Source: Sutcliffiella tianshenii (GTDB taxonomy: Bacteria; Bacillota; Bacilli; Bacillales; Bacillaceae_I). Taken from it: DNA of 64,000 nt. The notes beneath the pieces were generated by a model. That model was not told the DNA's origin and searched no databases. It saw only the letters and a program-made list of their open reading frames with translations. The stretch lies in contig NZ_JAFBED010000001.1 in assembly GCF_016908565.1 (NCBI RefSeq), forward strand, positions 62,001-126,000, given 5' to 3'. How positions within the stretch are numbered: the first letter of the stretch is position 1; the number at the start of each line of letters is the position of its first letter. Shown one piece after another: positions 47,323 to 55,521 of this stretch. The translations under genes and the position numbers were made by a program.

Positions 47323-47469
47323 ATGGAGAAGGTAGCGTTTAATTTAACTGAAAATTTAGACAAGGAGTGGGTGGAACTGATCGGCGATGCCCTTGAAATG
47401 GGTATTAGTACGGAAGAAATTAGAGATTTTCTACATAATAACACTAACTCTTCATATAAAAACCTCTAA
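47323..47469 (+). CDS. sinI: SinI-like anti-repressor
   Basis: A 48-residue protein too short for usual gene calling. LDKEWVELIGDALEMGISTEEIRDFL matches the SinR-binding helical hairpin of SinI in sequence and length. TAGGAGGG stands 8 nt before the ATG. SinI binds SinR through this domain and breaks the repressor, starting biofilm matrix expression in B. subtilis. sinR follows 90 bp downstream. Spo0A boxes upstream fit the known control. The first residues differ from SinI of B. subtilis, but I see no alternative family. Confidence 0.9.
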   Translation: MEKVAFNLTENLDKEWVELIGDALEMGISTEEIRDFLHNNTNSSYKNL

Positions 47470-47559
47470 TTAGTAGGAATTATTACGTAATTTTGTTCTA
47501 AATATCTAACAATCCCTTCGTTATATGCTATAATAATGCATGATAGGAAGGTGAAAGCC

Positions 47560-47889
47560 ATGATTGGTGAACGAATTAAAAAATATAGAGAACAAAGAAA
47601 ATTATCTATGTCAGAACTAGCAGATCGCGCTGGCGTAGCAAAGTCATACTTAAGTTCCATTGAAAGAAATTTACAATCGAACCCATCAGTTCAATTCTTG
47701 GAAAAGGTGTCATCAGTTCTGGGTGTGTCGGTGAATACCCTTCTGCATGATAATGATGAAAAAGAAAACCTTGATCGTGAATGGGCAACATTAGTTAGAG
47801 AAGCAATGGATTCCGGAGTAACAAAAGATCAATTCCGTGATTTCCTGGAATTTAATAAATGGAAGATTAATCAGGATAATAAAAAGTAA
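47560..47889 (+). CDS. sinR: SinR-like master repressor
   Basis: A 109-residue DNA-binding protein starting at ATG 47560 with AGGAAGGTG upstream. Residues 1-65 are a Cro/C1-type helix-turn-helix (MIGERIKKYREQRKLSMSE, AGVAKSYLSSIERN). Residues 74-100 form the SinI-binding domain (LDREWATLVREAMDSGVTKDQFRDFL), which mirrors SinI. In B. subtilis SinR represses matrix genes through inverted GTTCT...AGAAC sites. Several sites of that form occur in the peptide cluster convergent with this gene. A weak copy lies between sinI and sinR (47495-47510), so self-control is possible. Confidence 0.92.
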   Translation: MIGERIKKYREQRKLSMSELADRAGVAKSYLSSIERNLQSNPSVQFLEKVSSVLGVSVNTLLHDNDEKENLDREWATLVREAMDSGVTKDQFRDFLEFNKWKINQDNKK

Positions 47890-47918
47890 GTGCCCTTCAA
47901 AATGGCACTTACTTTTTT
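47881..47918. terminator. Bidirectional terminator between sinR and the peptide cluster
   Basis: AAAAAGTAAGTGCC (47881-47894) pairs with GGCACTTACTTTTTT (47904-47918). It spans the sinR stop and the last codons of the metallophosphoesterase gene. Confidence 0.9.
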
Positions 47919-48880
47919 GATGTAAATGTAATAACATTCAATTCCGATGTATTAAACAGCCTGAATTTCATGAAAGGCAGTGTATCACTGCTCCCCAATC
48001 CGGTACTGACATATTGCTTGATCCCTTTGTATTCCCAAAGCCCCTTCACCCTATCCTGAGGCGGAAAGAGCCCATTTCTATCGTAATAGGCTTCAGGTAT
48101 AAAAATCGCACCATAAAAAGGAATTCTAAACTGCCCACCATGATAATGACCAGCTAGAAGCAAGTCAAATTCCCTCATGTTATAGTTTGGATCACTATTA
48201 AGCAAATCGATCCTGCGATCTACTACAGGATAATGATTCAGCGCAATCAGGAGATCCGTGTCCCCTTCGTCCAACACCATATTTTTATTAAAATTTCCCA
48301 ACTGCATTCTAATATATGGAGAGTAATCTCCATCCACATTTGTATCCCTATATGACGCGATCCTTTTCTCACTAATAATGGAGCTCTCGAAATCCACGAT
48401 CCGGATAACCGATTCTCCAAGGTGAATGGCATAATTACTCTCAAGAAACTGGACGCCTCTCTCCTCCATTCCCATGATAAACTCGTCTTTAACTATTTCG
48501 CCTTGTTTTATAAGATAGGGAACCGGATCCGCATTACCAGGGACAAAAAGGGCGTGTTCTTTATTTTCTATTCCTTCAATCAGTTTATAATAAGGGGCAT
48601 AATTGCTACTTTTCTTGCTGTTTAGCATATCTCCTGTAAAAACAATGGCATCATATTCTAAAGAGTTGATTTTATCGATCAGCCTTTTTTGATTATTTCC
48701 GAATTCCTTCTCATGCAGATCTGTTACTTGAAGGACAGTAAAACCATCGATTTCCTTTGCTAAGGAATCTACTACAATTTCTTCATGTACAATTTTAATC
48801 CGGTTATTATCAAAAACTATATACACAATCAGAAAAACTATTAATAGTAATATCACTTTCTTCCTATTAACCCTTTTCAT
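47909..48880 (-). CDS. Membrane-anchored metallophosphoesterase, last gene of the peptide cluster
   Basis: A 323-residue protein. A basic N-terminus and one membrane helix (~8-25) place the enzyme outside the cytoplasm. The calcineurin-like motifs are VTDLHEKEFG, VFTGDM, PGNAD, ALNHYP and GHYHGGQ. The usual GNH(D/E) motif reads GNAD, so the catalytic His is Ala. The metal-binding Asn is kept. This may alter or slow catalysis. It ends the left half of the peptide operon, 18 bp after the nucleotidyltransferase gene. An enzyme that removes or processes phosphate on an exported, phosphorylated peptide would fit, but this is inference. An unrelated membrane phosphoesterase role is possible. Confidence 0.8.
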   Translation of the reverse strand: MKRVNRKKVILLLIVFLIVYIVFDNNRIKIVHEEIVVDSLAKEIDGFTVLQVTDLHEKEFGNNQKRLIDKINSLEYDAIVFTGDMLNSKKSSNYAPYYKLIEGIENKEHALFVPGNADPVPYLIKQGEIVKDEFIMGMEERGVQFLESNYAIHLGESVIRIVDFESSIISEKRIASYRDTNVDGDYSPYIRMQLGNFNKNMVLDEGDTDLLIALNHYPVVDRRIDLLNSDPNYNMREFDLLLAGHYHGGQFRIPFYGAIFIPEAYYDRNGLFPPQDRVKGLWEYKGIKQYVSTGLGSSDTLPFMKFRLFNTSELNVITFTSKK

Positions 48881-48898
48881 AACACCTCTCCAATAAGG

Positions 48899-49915
48899 TT
48901 ACTTCTTCCGAAATAATCTCTCTCTACCATAGCCCATCCAATTTACTACCTCCCGAACTGAATGATGCGTTTTATCATAGCTGAGAAATTGATAGTCAAT
49001 AAAATCCAAGTATTTTTTCATTTTGTTGGGTTGAGTATCCTTTACAACTGGGTGGGCATCCCACCACATAAACATTCTTCTCTTCGGAAGTGAAATGAAA
49101 TGATCCAAATTTGGAAAATGAAAAGAAACGATTGATAAAGTACGGATTATTCTCTTCATGGTTTGATGTTTTTTTGCGACAGTCAAAAGTTCTTGATAAT
49201 CCATCTCATTATCTAACACTTCAGCCACCTTGATTATATCCAGAAAATATTTTGGTGAATCCATATTATGTCTCCAACCGTGGAGGCAGATGAAATAAAA
49301 TGTATGAAATCGCGATAATTCTTTCACATACCGATTCCCCTCTGATGGAAGCGCATGATTCCAGAATCCGTCGATATCTATATTTGAAGTCTTCTTCCAA
49401 AGAAGATCCCAGTGCAACTCAACGGTCAAGGGAATGGATGATCCAGGTACAGCTTTACTTAAACTGATGTGAAAGTGGTCACTTATTTCCTTCTGTTCCA
49501 TGCAGAATCCTAAAGATTTCACAATTTGGACTGCTCCAGTCAAGTCCTGTACTTTTATTAGCAGATCGATATCAGATGTTGCTCTCGCCCCAAGATCTCC
49601 ATAATATTTTTCCGCAAAGAGAGTTCCTTTTAACGGAATAACCTCAATACGGCTCTCTTCAAAGCACTCCAGGATTCTCGTTTGTTGATTTTTGATATAC
49701 AAGTTTAAAAATAAACTCTCCTGATAAAGTTGTCTTAATCCTTCCTGGAAGAATATCGGGGTGTCCCCCAGAAAGCCTCTTTCTTTTAATAAGTAATATA
49801 CCTGAGGGGAGACACCATCTTTTTCTATCACACTTAAAGTGTTTTCGTAGTTTCCCTGGTCAGGCAACGGAAGATTGTTTCCTTCATATATTTTCTTTAT
49901 AAAAGAAATGCTCAA
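48899..49915 (-). CDS. Nucleotidyltransferase-fold protein (NTP_transf_5), left cluster
   Basis: A 338-residue protein of the uncharacterised nucleotidyltransferase family found in lasso peptide clusters. The core motif is VIPLKGTLFAEKYYGDLGARATSDIDLLI (~95-123), where the DID acidic pair would bind metal. LTVELHWDLLW and FICLHGWRHN follow. In the pseudomycoidin cluster, a relative is reported to attach hexoses to the phosphorylated C-terminus of the peptide. It is a distant paralogue of the gene at 56329-57525. Its 15-18 bp gaps to both neighbours put it in the operon with the ABC transporter and phosphoesterase. Confidence 0.8.
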   Translation of the reverse strand: MSISFIKKIYEGNNLPLPDQGNYENTLSVIEKDGVSPQVYYLLKERGFLGDTPIFFQEGLRQLYQESLFLNLYIKNQQTRILECFEESRIEVIPLKGTLFAEKYYGDLGARATSDIDLLIKVQDLTGAVQIVKSLGFCMEQKEISDHFHISLSKAVPGSSIPLTVELHWDLLWKKTSNIDIDGFWNHALPSEGNRYVKELSRFHTFYFICLHGWRHNMDSPKYFLDIIKVAEVLDNEMDYQELLTVAKKHQTMKRIIRTLSIVSFHFPNLDHFISLPKRRMFMWWDAHPVVKDTQPNKMKKYLDFIDYQFLSYDKTHHSVREVVNWMGYGRERLFRKK

Positions 49916-49930
49916 GTTTCTTCCCTCTTC

Positions 49931-51739
49931 CTATACTAAATGCAAATCTTTTGATTCCTCTTTAAAAGAGTGATTAAGCTTTTTATACAAACCAGGCTCA
50001 TCCAACAGCTCCTCATGGCGACCATATTGGACGATTTCACCTTGATCCATTACTAGTATTAAATCTGCATGCTGGATGGTGGATAAACGATGGGCAATCA
50101 CAAGCGTGGTCCTGCCCTCCATCAGCACATCCAAGGCAGCCTTTACCTGATATTCCGTTTCATTATCAAGTGCAGAGGTAGCTTCATCCAACAAAAGAAT
50201 CGGCGCTTTTTTCAACACAGCCCTCGCAATGGCAATCCGCTGCTTCTGGCCGCCGGATAATTTAATTCCCCGCTCCCCGATTTCCGTATCATAACCTCTC
50301 GTTAAGGATTGGATGAACGAGTCAATATTGGCAATCCGAGCTGCCTCTTCCATTTCCTCTTCTGTCACATCTGGCCTTGCAAGCATCAGGTTTTCCCTGA
50401 TAGTCCCCTGAAAAAGAAAAGTATCCTGGGATACATGGGCAATTCGACTTCTTAGCTCCGCAATCGTAAACTCTTCAATGCTTCTTCCACCAATAGAGAT
50501 TTCTCCGGATTGTGGTCTATAAAAGCATTGTAAAAGATTAAACAAAGTGGATTTACCCGCTCCCGATGGTCCAACAATAGCGATCACTTGCCCAGCCGGT
50601 ATATGCAAATTGAAATGCTCAAACACTTTTTGATTTTCATCATAGCTGAAATGGATATCTTTGAATGTGATAGCTTGCAAACCCCTATCGTCTGGCCTCA
50701 AGTAGGTTGGCAGTTCTTCACAATCTGGCTTTTCCTCCAAAACCGTCACAACACGTTCCACTGCAGAAATAGACCTTTGGAAACCGGCCCATTTCCCTGC
50801 CAGCTCTGTCAACGGATAGACCAGATGATTCACAAGTGTCACAAAAATCAGCAATGAACCTACCGTCATGACACCCGTTGATACGAAATAGGCACCCACA
50901 CAAAGGGTAGCTATATATGTTAAAGAACTTACTAACTGTGAGCCGGAATGAAACCAGCCCCTTAGCTTGGCATTCTTCATTTCCAATGAATACAATTCTT
51001 GATTTTGTTTCCTATAATTCCTATACAACAGCTTTTCCAATGTAAAGGACCTGACAGTTAAAAAGCCTTGAAAGGATTCATTTAAGAAGCCGTTCATTTT
51101 GGCAACTAAATGATGAATCTCCCTGCCATTATTCCGTAGCAATATGCCAAAGAAGGCACCGGAAACAATTGCGGCCGGGGCAACAAGCAAACTGATCATA
51201 GACAGCTGCCAATTGATCTGGAATAAAAATATAAAAACGGTCAAATAAATTAATGGAAGATAGATAAAATTGATTATATTACTGCCAACTACACCATCAA
51301 TACTATTAATATCATTTGTAAAATGGGAAACAAGTTCTCCGGAAGAACGGTTTGATGCAGTAGAAGCCGGAAGCCGTAATACATGTTGAAATACATGATT
51401 TTTCAAATCCTTTTTTACTCCATATGTTGCAATCGCTTCAAAATAAATATAAATGAATCCCGTAACTATACTAATTAACGTAATGGAGATTCCTATCGGA
51501 ACCAACCATCTAATATCATTAAAATTGCTTTGCACTGCTGCATCTGCAATATTTCCGAAAAACCATGCAAATCCGATGGTCAACCCAATATCAACCAAAA
51601 GTAGACTAAGCAGAATCATATATGCTTTCTTATTTTTTTTGATAAAAGGGGACAAAAGTACAAATGTTTTTTTGATATCATTCACCGAGAAGTATTGGCT
51701 TTTTAGTTCCATTAACCTTTGTTTATAACTTGCGATCAT
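49931..51739 (-). CDS. ABC exporter, left cluster
   Basis: A 602-residue type I half-transporter. I start it at ATG 51739, which overlaps the peptidase stop by 1 base (TGATG). The frame is open to 51832 but only within the preceding gene. Six membrane helices span ~35-320. The ATPase domain has Walker A GPSGAGKST, signature LSGGQKQR and ILLLDEATSALD. There is no N-terminal peptidase (C39) domain, so leader removal must be done by another protein, most simply the coupled S26-like peptidase. It probably exports the product of precursor A4. It resembles the right-cluster exporter only at family level. Confidence 0.88.
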   Translation of the reverse strand: MIASYKQRLMELKSQYFSVNDIKKTFVLLSPFIKKNKKAYMILLSLLLVDIGLTIGFAWFFGNIADAAVQSNFNDIRWLVPIGISITLISIVTGFIYIYFEAIATYGVKKDLKNHVFQHVLRLPASTASNRSSGELVSHFTNDINSIDGVVGSNIINFIYLPLIYLTVFIFLFQINWQLSMISLLVAPAAIVSGAFFGILLRNNGREIHHLVAKMNGFLNESFQGFLTVRSFTLEKLLYRNYRKQNQELYSLEMKNAKLRGWFHSGSQLVSSLTYIATLCVGAYFVSTGVMTVGSLLIFVTLVNHLVYPLTELAGKWAGFQRSISAVERVVTVLEEKPDCEELPTYLRPDDRGLQAITFKDIHFSYDENQKVFEHFNLHIPAGQVIAIVGPSGAGKSTLFNLLQCFYRPQSGEISIGGRSIEEFTIAELRSRIAHVSQDTFLFQGTIRENLMLARPDVTEEEMEEAARIANIDSFIQSLTRGYDTEIGERGIKLSGGQKQRIAIARAVLKKAPILLLDEATSALDNETEYQVKAALDVLMEGRTTLVIAHRLSTIQHADLILVMDQGEIVQYGRHEELLDEPGLYKKLNHSFKEESKDLHLV

Positions 51740-52194
51740 CACATCACTCCAAATCGGGCAGCGGTTTTGTGCTTCAAATATAGTCTGATCACAGTGGAGA
51801 CAACAGGGACTGACTGAACGAAATGTCCCCAAACTTTCAAAGAAAAATTGTCAAGATGTATATTCTTATCGTTTCTTTTTATATACATCAGCTTTCCTAA
51901 AATGTGGGTCTGTTCAATGGGAGGATCAAATCCAAGATTACCATCACCCTTACATATAACACGAGTATTATCCATTTGAATTAATCGATGAGCAACAAAG
52001 CTATTGGAAGGGGTGGAAAAAAGGATGACATCCCTTTTTTTCAGCTCGGAAGGATTACAAGAGGAGAATCTGCAAATGTCTCCTTCTTTAATGAGTGGAT
52101 ACATGCTCGTACCGTGCGAGGGAAGATCGATCCACCCTTTTTTAAGCAATACCTCTCTTACAATGGAGACGATCCTTTCATCTTCAGGAAACAT
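51739..52194 (-). CDS. SipW-like S26/S24 signal peptidase-type protein
   Basis: About 151 residues. The serine motif is HGTSMYPLIKEGD, and the second motif is FVAHRLIQ followed by ICKGDGNLGFDPPI. This is the His/Asp layout of the SipW/eukaryote-like signal peptidase group and not the bacterial Lys form. No clear N-terminal membrane anchor is present, unlike a true signal peptidase, and the C-terminus is only weakly hydrophobic (FVQSVPVVSTVIRLYL). I start it at ATG 52194. A TTG at 52218 is in frame but has no ribosome site. It overlaps the PqqD-like gene by 11 bp and the exporter by 1. Likely the leader peptidase for A4, replacing the B2 protease of lasso clusters. Confidence 0.75.
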   Translation of the reverse strand: MFPEDERIVSIVREVLLKKGWIDLPSHGTSMYPLIKEGDICRFSSCNPSELKKRDVILFSTPSNSFVAHRLIQMDNTRVICKGDGNLGFDPPIEQTHILGKLMYIKRNDKNIHLDNFSLKVWGHFVQSVPVVSTVIRLYLKHKTAARFGVM

Positions 52195-52453
52195 TCCTGA
52201 TAACCCCACAATTCTCAAGCTGCTTGATAAAGTCCTCTATTTCCTCTTTTTGCACGACACCTGAACTATGAAAGTGCCTTTCTACAGAGTCCACGATACT
52301 CTCCACTGTCTGAGCTTCACTTAGGATGGACCAACAGAACCCACCAACCTGATTTATTTTCGTTACCGTAAAATTCTCCGTATTTAGAATGATCCACTCA
52401 TCATCTAATTCGGTGGCTTCACAACCACTACTTTGAATATATTTCCTGCTCAA
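52184..52453 (-). CDS. PqqD/RRE-like leader-binding protein, left cluster
   Basis: An 89-residue PqqD-type protein: a beta-rich first half (EWIILNTENFTVTKINQVGGFCWSIL) and helical second half (VESIVDSVERHF, EIEDFIKQLENCGVI). Such domains bind the leader of RiPP precursors and present it to modifying enzymes or peptidases. Its ATG overlaps the kinase stop by 4 bp (ATGA). It is a paralogue of the right-cluster B1 protein, sharing the GGxxWxxL core. The leader of A4 (YVAP motif) is the obvious partner. Confidence 0.8.
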   Translation of the reverse strand: MSRKYIQSSGCEATELDDEWIILNTENFTVTKINQVGGFCWSILSEAQTVESIVDSVERHFHSSGVVQKEEIEDFIKQLENCGVIRNVS

Positions 52454-53235
52454 GAAATCACCTCCCAGAATTTATCGTTCTTTTGAAAATATAAGTGATG
52501 AACAGGTGTCAGTTTTACCAATTTTTTTAACAGCGCTATTATTTTTTTCGTATCCTCTGCTTCCCGTGACCAATAAAATACCTTATCCATCAGCTGGAGG
52601 AAGGCATCTGATTTTTTTATGGCATGCTTGTGAATATCATGGGATTGGTGGAGCAAATATATCCCCTCGACAGGAGAATATTCCGTAAGATTGGTAGGCT
52701 TAATCTCACTTCGGAAGGGAGAATGATAAACTGTCGATACCCCCTTATCAATTTTTACGATGGCAGCTTCATCCGAAAGGATGGTTCTCGGCATAGACAG
52801 CATTGCGGAAGTCGATTTACCGGCCCCTGACTGTCCCGCAAAAATAAAGCCCTTACTATCATTGACTACGGCGGATGAGTGTATCAACAACCCCCAATTG
52901 TGATAAACAATGAAAGAACTATATAGGTTCATCATGGCATGCTTCAAGGCGAGGTCATCGTGGAAGTAAAGTTTTGCCACCTTATAATCGCTGTCCACGG
53001 TTATTTGATAATCTGACCGACGGAAAGTGATTTTTCCATTTTCCCGAAAGTTATCCACCTCATAGTTTATAAACGATGTACCATAACCACTTTCAAGATA
53101 GATCAATATATCCGGTTTGACTCGTTTGTTCCCCTTTAGAATCTCATACTCTTCTTTGAACTTAGCTAGAATATGCGTATATGGACTGAGAAGTTTCATG
53201 TGGTGCTCGCCAATTTTCACCTGCAATGTTTTCAT
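52450..53235 (-). CDS. HprK-like kinase, left cluster
   Basis: About 261 residues from the ATG at 53235. The Walker A loop is GQSGAGKST (134-142), preceded by LLIHSSAVV and followed by ILSDEAAIV, the layout of HPr-kinase-like proteins in RiPP clusters. In the paeninodin pathway such a kinase phosphorylates the C-terminal Ser of the precursor. Here the adjacent precursor A4 ends in Cys, not Ser, so the target may be an internal Ser or a different peptide. It overlaps the PqqD gene by 4 bp. Frame open to 53271 without ribosome site. Confidence 0.8.
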   Translation of the reverse strand: MKTLQVKIGEHHMKLLSPYTHILAKFKEEYEILKGNKRVKPDILIYLESGYGTSFINYEVDNFRENGKITFRRSDYQITVDSDYKVAKLYFHDDLALKHAMMNLYSSFIVYHNWGLLIHSSAVVNDSKGFIFAGQSGAGKSTSAMLSMPRTILSDEAAIVKIDKGVSTVYHSPFRSEIKPTNLTEYSPVEGIYLLHQSHDIHKHAIKKSDAFLQLMDKVFYWSREAEDTKKIIALLKKLVKLTPVHHLYFQKNDKFWEVIS

Positions 53236-53262
53236 GGTTAAGCCGCCTTTTTGAAATGATGT

Positions 53263-53288
53263 CAGAGCCAAATGACAAATTGGCTCTG
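53263..53288 (-). other. Hairpin between A4 and its kinase gene
   Basis: CAGAGCCAA (53263-53271) pairs with TTGGCTCTG (53280-53288), with no T run after it on the minus strand. It is probably a stabilising or partial stop that leaves more precursor mRNA than enzyme mRNA. Confidence 0.65.
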
Positions 53289-53298
53289 ATTGTTTTAC

Positions 53299-53499
53299 TC
53301 AACAATTACCTTTCTTTTGCTGCCCAGGAGGACATCCACCACTGCCTGGAGGAGCACCTCCACCTCCCGGCGGACCTCCATTCCCATCTCCTGGAGCTCC
53401 TGGAATTCGGCCTTTTCCTGGATTCCAGCTTTGAGCCGTTTCAAATCTTATTGGTTGATGCAGCAATACTTTTGGGGCTACATACACATCGGTATTCAT
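53299..53499 (-). CDS. Putative RiPP precursor A4, Gly/Pro-rich core
   Basis: A 66-residue peptide with AGAGGAG before its ATG. The leader holds YVAPKVLLHQPIRFETAQSW. Tyr6, Pro9 and Thr21 keep the YxxP-N11-T spacing of many lasso leaders. The rest is Gly/Pro-rich (WNPGKGRIPG, then runs of G and P) with two Cys, ending KKGNC. After the conserved Thr there is no Asp or Glu at positions 7-9, so a lasso ring cannot form in the usual way. It stands in front of a kinase, PqqD, S26-peptidase and exporter. I infer a RiPP-like precursor of an unrecognised class. It could also be a small structural peptide. Confidence 0.7.
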   Translation of the reverse strand: MNTDVYVAPKVLLHQPIRFETAQSWNPGKGRIPGAPGDGNGGPPGGGGAPPGSGGCPPGQQKKGNC

Positions 53500-53518
53500 A
53501 TATTTATCTCCTCTTTTA

Positions 53519-53534
53519 ATTCTTTATTAAGAAC
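53519..53534. promoter_or_regulatory. SinR-type palindrome before A4
   Basis: ATTCTTTATTAAGAAC has the form GTTCT-N6-AGAAC with one mismatch and ends 20 bp before the A4 start. No convincing -35/-10 pair was found around it. Confidence 0.5.
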
Positions 53535-53569
53535 AGACAAGTTGCTAGGTGGCTTCTATTTTCATCCCT

Positions 53570-55363
53570 TTAGTAACTTGCCTTCATCTGGTTCTTCAGC
53601 AATTTACTGAACACACTTTTTCTCTCTTCGGCAAGTTGGCCAAACTCGCCTCGTTGGATAATGAATCCATTCTCCATCACTATAACCTGATCTGCATTCC
53701 TTATTGTGGATAATCGATGGGCAATAACAATGATCGTCATTTTCCCCTTCAGCATCTCCAATGCATGCTGGATCTTGGATTCATTTTCTGTATCAAGGGC
53801 ACTTGTCGCTTCATCGAGGACCAGGATGGAAGGCTTTCTTAATATGGCCCTTGCCAGCACAAGTCGCTGCCTTTCCCCACCGGAGAGTTTAATGCCACGG
53901 TCTCCGATCACGGTGTCGAGTCCATCCGGCAATTTCCTTACAAATTCTGCTGCAGATGAAAATTCAAGCGCTTCCCATACTTCATCCACAGATGCGCCCG
54001 GTTTTACCAACAATAAGTTTTCTCTGACAGTCGTATTGAATAAAAATGGATCCTGGGGTACATAACTAATTGCTCTTCTTAGGGAAACAAGCCTGTCGCT
54101 TGTAAGCGGGATCCCGTCTATAAAGATCTCTCCATACTCGGGTTGATTCAATCCCATCAACAAATCAATTAATGTACTCTTCCCGGCTCCGGATTTACCA
54201 ACTACCGCTGTCATCTGATTGGCAGGGATATGCAGGTTTATGTTGTTAAGGGCAAATTCAGGTTGGTCCTTCCTGTATCGAAAGAAGACATCTTTACACT
54301 CCATGCTTGTATGAACTTCCATCGGTCTAATATCATCAGCAGCTTCAGTAAATTCCCGGGCATTTCTCGACTCATTCTGGATGGCAATCACCGCTTTAAA
54401 TGCAGGAATAGTGGTAGCCAATTGTTCAAGGGAGCCCTGTATCCCTGCCACCCTTGGCCATAGCCTGGAGAAGATGACAATGATGAGCATCAATTGCGTA
54501 ACCTGAGCATTAAAGAGCACAACACCAAGGTAAATAAAAACGGCAATCAGAACAGCAGAAGCGATTTTATAATACAATTGGGATTTTGTTTTGAGTCTCG
54601 TATATTCAATCTGCTCATTTTGCATCCGTTCGGTGATATCCTGATACCAAACCATTCTCGAGTCTTCCAATGTATTACTCTTAATATCTTTGATTCCATT
54701 AATCTGATCTGTGATTCCCGCCAAATAACTTCGGCCCAAGTCATAGTTGCGCTTCCCTAATTCCATCGACCATTTTAAAAACTTTCGATTCAGTAGAACA
54801 AGAAAAATCCCACTAATCAGAATAAAACTTGTTATAGTCGGTGAAAGCATCAAAGCTAAACCTATTTGAATGACAGTAAAGATCAAGGAAGAAGCAAACT
54901 GCAAAAAGGAGCTGGTGCCTGCACTTGCTCTGGCAACTTCCGTCGTCATAAAATTGATCAAGTCCGACTTACGATTTTTGATGAAGAAATCCCAGTTTGC
55001 GTGTAAAAAGGAATCATACGTTTGCACCCGCAAATGCCTAAAAAAACCTTGCTGGATAATTGCATTCCGAATCGTAATCTGCCTGTGGACAATATTGTGG
55101 GCAACAACAATCAGCACATAGATTGCCAATATCCCAGGCAACCCTAAGAATGCAGCAACACCTTCTAAATAGTAAAGGACACCTCCTAATGGCGTCCCTG
55201 CTGCTTGGAAATTAATGATCCCCGTCATGTTGATCATCGGAATTAAAAGAAGAATCCCGATCCCATCCAGCAAACCGATGATAACCATCGAAATCATATT
55301 AATATATAGGATCTTCCCCGCGTAGTGATGGATCTTTGTGAGAAAATAGCGGAACTCCTTCAT
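53570..55363 (-). CDS. ABC exporter of the lasso pathway (D protein)
   Basis: A 597-residue type I half-transporter with six membrane helices (~20-320). The ATPase domain has Walker A GKSGAGKST, signature LSGGERQR and SILVLDEATSALD. Lasso clusters of the paeninodin type end in such an exporter, which gives both release and self-immunity. AGGAGG lies 7 nt before the ATG. It follows precursor A3 by 34 bp. There is no peptidase domain, in line with a separate B2 leader peptidase. Confidence 0.9.
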   Translation of the reverse strand: MKEFRYFLTKIHHYAGKILYINMISMVIIGLLDGIGILLLIPMINMTGIINFQAAGTPLGGVLYYLEGVAAFLGLPGILAIYVLIVVAHNIVHRQITIRNAIIQQGFFRHLRVQTYDSFLHANWDFFIKNRKSDLINFMTTEVARASAGTSSFLQFASSLIFTVIQIGLALMLSPTITSFILISGIFLVLLNRKFLKWSMELGKRNYDLGRSYLAGITDQINGIKDIKSNTLEDSRMVWYQDITERMQNEQIEYTRLKTKSQLYYKIASAVLIAVFIYLGVVLFNAQVTQLMLIIVIFSRLWPRVAGIQGSLEQLATTIPAFKAVIAIQNESRNAREFTEAADDIRPMEVHTSMECKDVFFRYRKDQPEFALNNINLHIPANQMTAVVGKSGAGKSTLIDLLMGLNQPEYGEIFIDGIPLTSDRLVSLRRAISYVPQDPFLFNTTVRENLLLVKPGASVDEVWEALEFSSAAEFVRKLPDGLDTVIGDRGIKLSGGERQRLVLARAILRKPSILVLDEATSALDTENESKIQHALEMLKGKMTIIVIAHRLSTIRNADQVIVMENGFIIQRGEFGQLAEERKSVFSKLLKNQMKASY

Positions 55364-55397
55364 GTAAATCCTCCTGACATATTAAGGGCCTTATTTT

Positions 55398-55508
55398 TCA
55401 GCTTTCACAATTAAATTCCTCAGTCCCTACACTGAGAGGGGGTAAACATCTAAAAAAGGTTTCATTTATATCTAAAATTTCAAGATGCGGTTTCTCCCAC
55501 ACTTTCAT
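55398..55508 (-). CDS. Putative precursor peptide A3 (36 residues)
   Basis: A very short gene with AAGGAGG 8 nt before its ATG, lying 13 bp after the GNAT-like gene and 34 bp before the exporter. The leader MKVWEKPHLEILDINETF aligns with those of A1 and A2 (WxKPxLxxL then Thr). The remainder (FRCLPPLSVG, then TEEFNCES) has two Cys and ends in Glu-Ser, like A1 and A2. With the core after Thr-Phe, the first acid is at position 12, so a standard 7-9 residue lasso ring is not possible. It may be another product type using the same leader reader. Confidence 0.75.
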   Translation of the reverse strand: MKVWEKPHLEILDINETFFRCLPPLSVGTEEFNCES

Positions 55509-55521
55509 TTGATATGCCTCC

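Noticed and set aside
51739-52194. SipW of a tapA-sipW-tasA matrix operon
   Set aside because: The S26 motifs are SipW-like, but no TasA or TapA gene is near, the protein lacks a clear membrane anchor, and it overlaps PqqD and ABC exporter genes.
53299-53499. A4 as a normal lasso precursor
   Set aside because: No Asp or Glu stands at core positions 7-9 after the conserved Thr.
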